The notes below the pieces were generated by a model that was not told the origin of the DNA, did no database searches, and worked only from the letters and a program-made list of their open reading frames with translations. From NCBI GenBank assembly GCA_902778145.1, contig CACYWW010000024.1, positions 1-64,000 of the forward strand: a DNA stretch of 64,000 nt, read 5' to 3'. The position numbers were made by a program, and so were the translations under genes. Source of the DNA: an uncultured Ruminococcus sp. (lineage in GTDB: Bacteria > Bacillota > Clostridia > Oscillospirales > CAG-272). Within the stretch, counting starts at the first letter, position 1. Each line of letters opens with the position of its first letter. Positions 11,401-17,590 of the stretch are shown piece by piece.

Positions 11401-12170
11401 CAGCCGTGGAAAAGCACGGTTTTGACGGCGAGCATTATATAAGAGGATACCTCGACGGCGGAGAACCCTTCGGAAAGAGCGGCGATCGCGTCTGTGAGAT
11501 CGATCTTATGCCGCAGGCGTTCGCCTCTCTGCTCGGACTCGACCGCGAGCGCGTGATATCGTCGCTTGACGCGGCGTATGATAAGCTTTACGATGAAAAG
11601 ACCGGACTTTTCCGTCTGCTTTATCCGCCGTTTGACGGTGAGCGCGGGATCGGATATATCACGTCATACCCTCCCGGCGTGCGCGAGAACGGCGGACAGT
11701 ACACCCACGCCGCGGTCTTCGGCGCGATGGGCTTCTTCCGCGCGGGGATGAATCACAGAGGTTTTTCGGTGCTGAGATCTCTCTGCCCGTCCGACCGGGT
11801 AAGATCCGCCGACGCCTTCGGCGTTTACGGCAGGGAGCCTTATGTTCTTCCGGGCGACGTTCTCACGGCTCCGGGGCTTGAGGGTCACGGCGGCTGGAGC
11901 TGGTACACCGGCGCCGCCGGCTGGTATTTCAACGCCGTTCTCGGCTATCTGCTCGGCTACCGCGAGCACGACGGGGGCTTTGAGATACGGCCCGCGTTCT
12001 GCGCGGAGTTCAGACGTTTCACACTGACTGTCAGCCGTCACGGCACGGAATACGTCATTTCGGCGGAGGACACGGAAAAAACTCCCCTGCTCGACGGCGC
12101 CCCCACGGAGCTCTGCTTTTTCCCGTTCGACCGCGGTAAACACACACTTGACATCGGCCGGAAAAGATGA
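5424..12170 (+). CDS. Cyclic beta-1,2-glucan synthase-like protein (GT84 + GH144-like + GH94)
   Basis: A 2248-residue membrane protein. After about 190 soluble residues come membrane helices (about 190-230), then a GT84 glycosyltransferase with DSD (384-386), GSFCGKGLIDV (about 465), SHDAIEG (about 496) and RWVRGDVQ (about 532), and further helices at about 570-730. A GH144-like domain follows, with LPPDNHQ (about 757), RTSPTNIGLY, FVSTVDCGNY and MAHHIGM (about 1083). A GH94 phosphorylase-like region fills the C-terminus, with GFRDQLQD (about 1812), GDVMHWFHP, the general-acid motif GDWNDGM (1944-1950) and GGWSWYTG. In NdvB/Cgs the GT84 part polymerises UDP-glucose, the middle domain transglycosylates to close the ring, and the GH94 part trims chains. 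All three modules keep recognisable motifs, but at 2248 residues it is clearly shorter than the proteobacterial enzymes (about 2800). CGGAGG precedes the ATG. Whether the product is cyclic or linear cannot be told from sequence. Confidence 0.88.
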   Translation: MAVISLGKECFSIVRELKRSKDPVIRGELYYLIPRLRDAGRALGRGDPGLCAALSDFIDLSGGAVDRGSLCSFYARGKYGDGQIRKTRYYLILIYCRMILAGKCGVFRLRQIERIDFGSLIADASPLERRLLLYPDYAESDDRTRAEYRRRLSRFAGSGKTDSESALKSLPEHRFTETLFSRDPSPLPYILILISVLITLMSLSALAVGAASLLAVIPLYRLSLYLSSVICGKLLPARICPRVRDDAELPPCLTVITAKLGADISSLAERLGQMRISEGRTAPVLLGILADLPDSDVKYDAGDDELINKAHGEIDRLNEKYGGGFYLFLRERRYSFSEDAFIAPERKRGAVCELVRQLHTGSSSLEIYGDPEKLRGIPYLITLDSDTVLYPGSVSSLLRCAVHPANRAVVDKRTRTVTKGHGIFQPRIGCVLGSRTDPPFSSVFSRERGTDPYHTPDFDVLSAVFGRGSFCGKGLIDVSAFFTCCCDVFEDGMILSHDAIEGCRCRCGAVTDTVMYESTPKNAISYHKRLERWVRGDVQSLPFTFRYLKRGGVKSPNGLHGVDRFILYGSVLTALAPVFAVICIIYGAFAGALPVLSSIALSYLFVPSVHAFFSDLYDPGRRSADVSYFLFRLSFLFYEAQTVLFAVVRAVFRLIIRKRTLSWTTSSAADSVRHLPSAYALSFLPSVIFGSLITVISSGAAVFTGAVLTLSPVIAYRSSLQRRICADRYRDDGFLLECVKDHMKYFSALVTAEHGYLPPDNHQVFCGIGTAPRTSPTNIGLYLLSVIAAADLGIYGRDDVRRMLAPTLHTLEKLPKKNGLLYNWYDTHTCTPLSDFVSTVDCGNYLACLITLRQALDEYGDTDDLRETTDRLTAECDLTPLYDKQARLFRIGTGDGSDVRYDMYCSEMLTTDMLAIALGSAPPEHFGALSRPVIREGVKKGIASFSGTAFEYFMPALFLPAPEGSAADLARSYAVFRQEKESVRFHGKRVFGMSESCYFAFDADMDYQYKAHGVPGLALHADKRERVISPYSLFLMLSRSGPALSVLRHLKQNGVYGEYGFYEAVDMTRSRTGGGYAVIKCHMAHHIGMSVISAANVMLDDIFVKRFCRDQRVSSVLSLLYEKPPVFRGKKTVGIYPDPPRSFDPGEDRVRDCSLLTNTVCTAVADPYGVGLYFKGACISDENAQGLRGLSVLCGDVDLIRHPASFLSDRVIYGTDDMNARISVCPDEPVFRIDVKADARTALAFEPVMRKKADHLRHTSYSSLFITSSKRKDRLFFRRRGKAGMTVCVAAYGGDGPVSSDVRINGEQTHGKSASELLSDRGITGDFEDTACVFPRVFAAAEPRDGKLTFFISAASDKESASRAIDRAAVGGGDAVSLPPCDTALLSRILRCLMRPPLKTSESSCKKSMTEIIYRHGISGDRPVILLDATGPDGVAGIRAVFPGVASAAVRLLIAGIDADTVILYDSDDGYFNSSYAELCRMIGACGLSALHGSRVFTVPDTDGEKELFRDTAAIVISARDRYGDPPRIPEHDVSVKPERAAGGVPSIGFGAVTVPVGASFAPMSFIYSNCCFGALVTDRSGGFCWYGNSRMFSLTDSDTSPGDRGDRLVFEYNGRRYELFSFSRICRFFPHAAKWSGEIEGKGYSVTLSVDGKAPYKVIKFACALKGTLTYMTVPVLGEKRVGGTLRFSSYRDTATVSRAYGGGYPSLFVRCEGSVSSFDGERLTVRASHAGTTVFTVGAAFNRAVIEYAQSSSSHAAARYLARVRRYLSPFTLHGADPGIDAFFNVYARYQALYCRQLARCGPYQNGGAYGFRDQLQDCVCTVYGEPLLARAHILRCCAHQYEEGDVMHWFHPLTGYGIRTRCSDDMLWLPFAVSEYVRITGDAAILGIKVRYLTSPPLDGERDRYEKAVPSPLRGTVLEHCIRAVSRVRTGEHGLCLMGGGDWNDGMGEAGANGRGESVWLSLFAADVMRRLSALCGDVSYSARADALVSAVEKHGFDGEHYIRGYLDGGEPFGKSGDRVCEIDLMPQAFASLLGLDRERVISSLDAAYDKLYDEKTGLFRLLYPPFDGERGIGYITSYPPGVRENGGQYTHAAVFGAMGFFRAGMNHRGFSVLRSLCPSDRVRSADAFGVYGREPYVLPGDVLTAPGLEGHGGWSWYTGAAGWYFNAVLGYLLGYREHDGGFEIRPAFCAEFRRFTLTVSRHGTEYVISAEDTEKTPLLDGAPTELCFFPFDRGKHTLDIGRKR

Positions 12171-12176
12171 TACAAT
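12148..12176 (+). promoter_or_regulatory. Consensus promoter inside the end of the glucan synthase gene, driving GH36
   Basis: A perfect TTGACA at 12148-12153, a 17-base spacer and TACAAT at 12171-12176. The -35 box lies in the last codons of the glucan synthase gene and the -10 box immediately after its stop. Transcription would start near 12183, 20 bases before the GH36 ATG. Confidence 0.75.
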
Positions 12177-12202
12177 AAAGAAAAAATTCATCGAGGCGCC
12201 GT

Positions 12203-14182
12203 ATGTACGAATGGTATAAACCGAGATTTTACGCAAGCTTCAACGCGTCAGACAACGCATATTATTTCACCGGGAACGGACTTTACGAGAACGCCGTGAC
12301 CGAAGGGGACGGGATATTCTCGCTCAAGGGCGTCGACGCCCGCGTGACGGTGGAGCATGAAGAGCTTCCGGGCGGAGCCGTCCGTCAGAGGACGACGGTC
12401 AGAAACACGGGCGGCTCGCCGTTGTCGGTCGAGGTATTGAGCTCGTCCTTCACCGCCGGGATCGGCATGGAGGGCTCACGCCCGTGGAAAAAGCACAGAT
12501 TCGTGATACACTACGCCGAAAGCTGCTGGTGCGGCGAGGCGCAGTGGCGTCACGTTTACGCGGAGGACGCCGGGCTTTACCGGACGTACAATCACGGCTC
12601 GCAGTCTTCGTTCCGGTTATGCTCGCAGAGCAGCTGGAGCACGTGCAGGTTCGAGCCTGTCGTCATGATCGAGGACACGGAGCTGGGCGAAACGTATTTC
12701 GCCGGGATCGGTGCGGGCTCGGGCTGGTGCATCAACGTCGGCATACGCGGCTACCGTGACGATATCGGGCTCTGTATCATGGTCTCTGACTGTTCGGAGA
12801 AAAACGACGGCTGGCACGCCGATCTTCTGCCCGGCGAGAGCGTGACGACGTGTTATTCCGTCGTCGGACGCGTTAAGGGCGGCTTTGAGGAAGCGGCCGG
12901 TGCGCTGACGCACGCTCACCGCGCGATCTGCTCCGTCCCGTTCGACGGCGATGTTCCCCCTCTCTGCTTCAACGACTATATGAACTGCCTGTGGGCGCTG
13001 CCGACGCGTGAGAAAACGATGCCGCTCGCCCGCAGGGCGGCTGAGATCGGCTGTGAATACTACGTCATGGACGCCGGCTGGTACGGTAAGAACAAAAACG
13101 ACGAATATGATCTCGGAATGTGGGAGATCGACGATGATCTGTTCGGCGAGGGCGGACTCAAGGGACTTTTCGACGATATAAAAAAGCTCGGCATGAAGCC
13201 GGGCATATGGTTCGAATTCGAATCCGCGGGGATAGACTCGCCCGTCGTGCGCGAGCATCCCGACTATATCCTCCGCCGCCGCGGTCATCCCGTGGGAGGC
13301 CGCCGCGTCCTGCTCGATTTCAGGGTCCCGGGCGTGCGCGAGCATATAAGAGAGCGCGTAAAGGCGCTTTACGCCATCGGCGTCAGGTTCATCAAAAACG
13401 ACTATAACGCGAACACCGGCGTCGGCACGGACCCGGACGGCGCAGGATCCGTGCGCGAGCACGCCGCGGCGTTTTACGCGTTCATCGATTCGCTGCGCCG
13501 CGATTTTCCGGATCTTATCATCGAGAACTGCGGTTCCGGCGCCATGAGATCCGATATCGGCACGCTGTCTCATTTCCATCTTCAGTCTGTGTCGGATCAG
13601 GAGGACTATTTCCGTCTGCCGTCGATCGTATCCGGATCAGCGGCGTGTTATCCGCCGGAGCGGTGCGGCGTATGGGCGTATCCGTACCCGACGAAGATAG
13701 ATTTCCGCACGACGTTTTCGCCGTCGCCCGAATTCACGGACAAGTTCAGCGACGGCAAAATCACCTCATACTGCTGCGTTACGGGACTCATGGGACTTTT
13801 CTATCTGTCCGGACGAATCGACGCGGCGGACGGCTTCAATATGAAGCTTATGAAGGACGCCGCCGCGCTCTATAAGAAATACAGGCGGGGTACGATGTCA
13901 TCCGTCCCCGTGTATCCGACAGGCACGTTCGATATCGACACGGACGGGCTTGACACGTTCGGGCTCAACGACGCGCCGTCACGCACACTGAGGCTCGCCG
14001 TATGGAACAATTCGGACGAAAGCCGGTCCGCGGTGATCGGACTTTCAAAGTATATCACCGGAGGCTCCGTCGTCGACCGGTTCCCCTGCGTCGCCGGGTA
14101 TTCCTCGTCGCTTGAAGGCACTGATCTGAATATCACGCTGCCGCGCGGGAAGAGCGCTCTGTTCGTGGTGATCGAATATTGA
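12203..14182 (+). CDS. GH36-type alpha-galactosidase-like enzyme
   Basis: A 659-residue protein without a signal peptide. An N-terminal beta-sandwich (about residues 1-250) leads into a TIM barrel with MDAGWYGKN, GMKPGIWFEFES, IKNDYN (Asp400, expected nucleophile), IENCGSGAMRSDIG and SVSDQEDYFR (Asp465, expected acid/base), then a small C-terminal beta domain. In GH36 the usual motifs are KWD and WTSDN, so the Asn before the nucleophile and the Gln-Glu after the acid mark a divergent subgroup and the substrate is uncertain. It likely acts in the cytoplasm on oligosaccharides. It follows the glucan synthase by 32 bases but has its own promoter. Its stop lies one base from the convergent parB stop. 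Confidence 0.85.
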   Translation: MYEWYKPRFYASFNASDNAYYFTGNGLYENAVTEGDGIFSLKGVDARVTVEHEELPGGAVRQRTTVRNTGGSPLSVEVLSSSFTAGIGMEGSRPWKKHRFVIHYAESCWCGEAQWRHVYAEDAGLYRTYNHGSQSSFRLCSQSSWSTCRFEPVVMIEDTELGETYFAGIGAGSGWCINVGIRGYRDDIGLCIMVSDCSEKNDGWHADLLPGESVTTCYSVVGRVKGGFEEAAGALTHAHRAICSVPFDGDVPPLCFNDYMNCLWALPTREKTMPLARRAAEIGCEYYVMDAGWYGKNKNDEYDLGMWEIDDDLFGEGGLKGLFDDIKKLGMKPGIWFEFESAGIDSPVVREHPDYILRRRGHPVGGRRVLLDFRVPGVREHIRERVKALYAIGVRFIKNDYNANTGVGTDPDGAGSVREHAAAFYAFIDSLRRDFPDLIIENCGSGAMRSDIGTLSHFHLQSVSDQEDYFRLPSIVSGSAACYPPERCGVWAYPYPTKIDFRTTFSPSPEFTDKFSDGKITSYCCVTGLMGLFYLSGRIDAADGFNMKLMKDAAALYKKYRRGTMSSVPVYPTGTFDIDTDGLDTFGLNDAPSRTLRLAVWNNSDESRSAVIGLSKYITGGSVVDRFPCVAGYSSSLEGTDLNITLPRGKSALFVVIEY

Positions 14183-14183
14183 A

Positions 14184-15089
14184 TCACCGCTTTGCCGCCG
14201 GGTTGTCGGGGACTTTGATCCTCAGCTCTATCATACCGTCGCCGTCGCTGCGGGACTGCTCCACGGGGATCCCCGCGGCGCGTACTATGCCGACGGCGCG
14301 GTCTATCGTGTTCAGAAACAGCCTTATATCCTTTATGACTATCCTGCCGGGGCTCCGCTCCGGCTTTTTTTCCGTCATCAGCTCCGCAGCGTACTGCTCC
14401 GTCTGTCTGACGTTCAGGGATCTCACCGCTGCCGAGACGAGCACCTTTTTCCGAAGCTCCGGCTCCTGCAGCGAAAGCGCGGCGCGGACGTGCCGCTCGG
14501 TGAGGTTTCCCTCCGTCGCTATCCTCCGCTCCTCCGGAGGCAGCCGGAGCAGCCTCAGCTTGTTCGCGATATACGACTGGCTGACGGAAAGAAGCTCCGC
14601 CGCCTCCTGCTGCTTCACGCCGTATTTTCTGATCAGCGAATCTATAGCCTCCGCCTCCTCGAAATAGCCGAGCTGTTTTCTCTGCAGGTTCTCGATCAGC
14701 GCGAGCTTCGCCGACTCCTCGCGGTCTGCGTCAAATATCAGGCACGGCACGTACGGAAGCTCAAGCATACGCGCCGCGCGCAGCCGCCTTTCCCCCGCGA
14801 TCAACTCGTAAAGTCCGCCGAACGGCGTATCCTCATCCGAAAGCCGTCTCACCGTAAGCGGCTGAATCATGCCGTATCGCTTTATGCTTTCGGCGAGCGC
14901 GGAAAGCTCGTCCGCGTCGAACTGCCGCCGCGGCTGATCCGGATTCGGACAGATGCGCGACGGGTTGATCATATGTACCCGGCAGCTGTCGTCGTCCCGC
15001 TTCAGCTCCGCCTCGTATTTTCTCAGCTGATCCTCATATTCAACGAGCCTTTTCAATTGTTTTTTATGATCTATCCTGTCTTTTATCAT
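14184..15089 (-). CDS. ParB/Spo0J/Noc family CTPase-type DNA-binding protein
   Basis: A 301-residue protein with a Lys/Glu-rich N-terminal coiled coil, then a ParB N domain: CPNPDQPRRQFD, LAESIKRYGMIQPLTVRR, the CTP-binding GERRLRAA, and ENLQRKQLGYFEEAEA. A helix-turn-helix follows (KQQEAAELLSVSQSYIANKLRLLRL, split here as QQEAAELLSVSQ and SYIANKLRLLRL), then a C-terminal dimerisation region. It may be chromosomal ParB or the paralogue Noc. No parA is next to it and no canonical parS (TGTTTCACGTGAAACA) was seen in the flank. The ATG at 15089 has GGGAGG eight bases upstream; a GTG three codons earlier is less well placed. Confidence 0.85.
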   Translation of the reverse strand: MIKDRIDHKKQLKRLVEYEDQLRKYEAELKRDDDSCRVHMINPSRICPNPDQPRRQFDADELSALAESIKRYGMIQPLTVRRLSDEDTPFGGLYELIAGERRLRAARMLELPYVPCLIFDADREESAKLALIENLQRKQLGYFEEAEAIDSLIRKYGVKQQEAAELLSVSQSYIANKLRLLRLPPEERRIATEGNLTERHVRAALSLQEPELRKKVLVSAAVRSLNVRQTEQYAAELMTEKKPERSPGRIVIKDIRLFLNTIDRAVGIVRAAGIPVEQSRSDGDGMIELRIKVPDNPAAKR

Positions 15090-15153
15090 TCCGTTCACCT
15101 CCCTGTCGATACGATAATATCACAGGGAATCCCGATAAAGGTGTCACATCGTG

Positions 15154-15167
15154 TCATGAATTCATGA
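15154..15167. promoter_or_regulatory. Perfect palindrome between divergent genes
   Basis: TCATGAATTCATGA is a perfect 14-base palindrome lying between parB (minus) and the promoter at 15175-15203 (plus). Its position just upstream of the -35 box suits an operator for either gene. The binding protein is unknown. Confidence 0.4.
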
Positions 15168-15174
15168 TTTTATC

Positions 15175-15203
15175 TTTACAAATCTAAAATTACGTGTTAT
15201 AAT
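15175..15203 (+). promoter_or_regulatory. SigA-type promoter of the 15224 operon
   Basis: TTTACA, a 17-base spacer and a perfect TATAAT at 15198-15203. It lies 20 bases upstream of the ATG at 15224, with GGAGG at 15212-15216 between them. Confidence 0.75.
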
Positions 15204-15223
15204 GATGGAACGGAGGCAGCGCG

Positions 15224-17566
15224 ATGAACAGGATAAAATACATACTCGATATGTCGAATATAAAAGCTCCGGATGATACGGCGTCCGGGCTGTACAGCGC
15301 CGCGGCGGATGTCCGTGAAAGGCCGGAAAAACGCGGCGAAGCAAAGCGCCTTTTTATCGCGTTTGCCGTGTTTGCCGTCGTTTCCGCCGTCGCGCTTTCC
15401 GTGTTCTTCATTTCAAAAAGGCGGGAAAGGCCGCACGGAGGCGAAGCGCCTTCGGGTACGTCGTCAGAGTCCGTCTTTACGCCGCGCATCCCGGAGGACA
15501 CGAACATCGCCGCCACTTTCTTTGTAATGTATGAGGATGATCTGCCGGGATACGACGTCTTCCGTCTCGCGGCGGCGTACACGGCTGTCACCGACGGCCG
15601 CGAGATCGTGATCAAAGACTGTGCGGCAGAACAGATGACCGAGCTTTTCGGTGAGTTGGACAAAGGCGCCGCGCTTTCGACGTACGCCGGCGCGATGAGC
15701 TTTGTCACTTCAAGCATGGGACTGCTTTACGGCAGAGCCGATATGGCGGGCACGGCCGACAGGATCGCCTCGCTTCCGGAGGATCTGCGCACGTTCATCA
15801 TCGGCGTGAGCGACCGCGGCACGTTCAGATATCTTATGACCGTCACGCTCAGGGTGAAAATGCCGGAGAAGAACGACAAAAGAGAGTTCCCCGAGCAGCT
15901 TGCGGGCCTGCTTTACACTCCGGACGGCGAAGAGATCGGGATGTATTATTACATGGGTTACGGCATCAGCGTCCCGTATATCTCTTTTTACGAGGGCTCC
16001 GGATATTCAAGGTTCATTAAGATCTATAAAACGCGCGTCGAGTTCGGCAACCCGGTCATATACCGCGAATATGAAGCGGGCGCGGACACGTTTATACCGT
16101 TTATGGGATTGTTCGATCCGTCTGATCACGACGTCTCCTCGCTGGTATTTGTCGGAGGAGAATTCAGGATAACATCGCCCGCGGGCATCCCGGACGTCTA
16201 CCGGAACATACGGACGTCGGGGCCGGGGTCATTCTTCATGGACAAAGGATACCCGTACGTCGGCAAAGGACTGCTTCAGGATCATATGCTGACGTATGAC
16301 AGATCGGCGTGTATATTCTCCGGCGCTCTTGCGCTTCTGACGGGCGCGGACGAATCCGTCGGCGTGATCGATCAGTTCATACAGATGTACGCCTTGAAAC
16401 GCGCCGACGGGATGACATATATCGGGCTCTGTGTTTTCAGCGATGAAAACGGATTTTACGTCATGAACAGCGAGGACGGCGCGATCGACGTCAACGTATA
16501 CTACGACCCCGTGACGACCGACACTCCGTTCTTCAGCTCTTCTCTGCTCGTCGCCGATGAATTCACCGTCGTGGATCTCGACCCGGAAGGCATGATAAAA
16601 GAAATATACGCGGTCGACGTCACGGGGCTCTGCGATATCCTCAGGGAAAACGGAAGGATCGGCATGGAGCCGTCGCACGAAATATATACGTATCCCGTGA
16701 TACTGGGGGACGGATGCGGTCTTCCGGTCCCGGATCTGTATTCCTCTCAGGCTCCGGAATACAGAACCCCGCTCGGCCGGTTCGCTGATTACCCGTTCAC
16801 TCCGTATTCAGCCGGACTTCTCGCGCTGTGCGAAAAAAGCTCTCCGTACGAAAACGGGACCCTTCTGCCCGCGCTCGGACTCAGACTGCCGGAAAGGAAA
16901 AAGATCGGCGTCTGTTTAAACGAAACGCCGGTCGACTTCGGTCTGTCCGTCTCCTTCAAGCAGATCAACGTCACGGGCATCATGGAAGACGGACTTAAGA
17001 TCGGACAGAACGAGTACGGCGTGATACACGTCACCGGGTACAGCGAAGCGGGTCTGTTCACGACGGATCTCACCGGATCTTTCACCGGCGTGATAACACC
17101 CGCGGGGATATTCCCGTTCGATTCCGTACACGACAGAAACAAGCTGACCGTCGTATCGGACGGCGGCGTCGCCGTATACTGCTCGTTTGCCGAGCCCGAA
17201 TACTCCGGCTTTGACGGTCTGTATCCGTTTGAAAAGTCCGACGGATTATATTACGACACGATAAGGTACGTCTGCTCCCGCGTGATGTCAGGAAGAGGAT
17301 TATTCACATTCAGGTATCTGTGGAAGGATAACGGCAAGATCTGCGGCAGATGCGTTCCGTGGATATCACCGTTTTCAAGCAATACGTGTATTCGAAAAAG
17401 CGACGGCGAAGGAGGATACACCCTGACATTGAACGGTATGACGTCGATATTCCGCATATCAAAGGGGATAATAAATCCGACTCTGGGCGCAGACGACATG
17501 TCAGCCGAGACACTGTTCAGGTTTGACGGCGACACGATCGTATTCGAGGACGACGGCACCGGGTGA
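15224..17566 (+). CDS. Membrane-anchored protein of unknown function, paralogue A
   Basis: A 780-residue protein not matched to any family I recognise. It has a cytoplasmic N-terminus of about 40 residues beginning MNRIKYILDMSNIK, one membrane helix at about 41-63 (IAFAVFAVVSAVALSVFFI), a Ser/Thr/Pro linker and a large extracytoplasmic part of about 690 residues with many aromatic residues and beta-strand patterns. The next gene encodes a protein with the same N-terminal motif and topology, so the two arose by duplication. The layout resembles anti-sigma or sensor proteins with a short intracellular peptide, and a truncated sigma-like protein is encoded two genes downstream. That link is an inference. 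Confidence 0.65.
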   Translation: MNRIKYILDMSNIKAPDDTASGLYSAAADVRERPEKRGEAKRLFIAFAVFAVVSAVALSVFFISKRRERPHGGEAPSGTSSESVFTPRIPEDTNIAATFFVMYEDDLPGYDVFRLAAAYTAVTDGREIVIKDCAAEQMTELFGELDKGAALSTYAGAMSFVTSSMGLLYGRADMAGTADRIASLPEDLRTFIIGVSDRGTFRYLMTVTLRVKMPEKNDKREFPEQLAGLLYTPDGEEIGMYYYMGYGISVPYISFYEGSGYSRFIKIYKTRVEFGNPVIYREYEAGADTFIPFMGLFDPSDHDVSSLVFVGGEFRITSPAGIPDVYRNIRTSGPGSFFMDKGYPYVGKGLLQDHMLTYDRSACIFSGALALLTGADESVGVIDQFIQMYALKRADGMTYIGLCVFSDENGFYVMNSEDGAIDVNVYYDPVTTDTPFFSSSLLVADEFTVVDLDPEGMIKEIYAVDVTGLCDILRENGRIGMEPSHEIYTYPVILGDGCGLPVPDLYSSQAPEYRTPLGRFADYPFTPYSAGLLALCEKSSPYENGTLLPALGLRLPERKKIGVCLNETPVDFGLSVSFKQINVTGIMEDGLKIGQNEYGVIHVTGYSEAGLFTTDLTGSFTGVITPAGIFPFDSVHDRNKLTVVSDGGVAVYCSFAEPEYSGFDGLYPFEKSDGLYYDTIRYVCSRVMSGRGLFTFRYLWKDNGKICGRCVPWISPFSSNTCIRKSDGEGGYTLTLNGMTSIFRISKGIINPTLGADDMSAETLFRFDGDTIVFEDDGTG

Positions 17567-17590
17567 CACCCGCGAAAGGCAGGCTTCTTG

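Noticed and set aside
12617..13579. A 320-codon frame antisense to the GH36 gene
   Set aside because: Lies wholly within a clear enzyme gene on the other strand and matches nothing.
14184..15224. parS site next to parB
   Set aside because: The canonical TGTTTCACGTGAAACA was not found; only the unrelated palindrome TCATGAATTCATGA is present.
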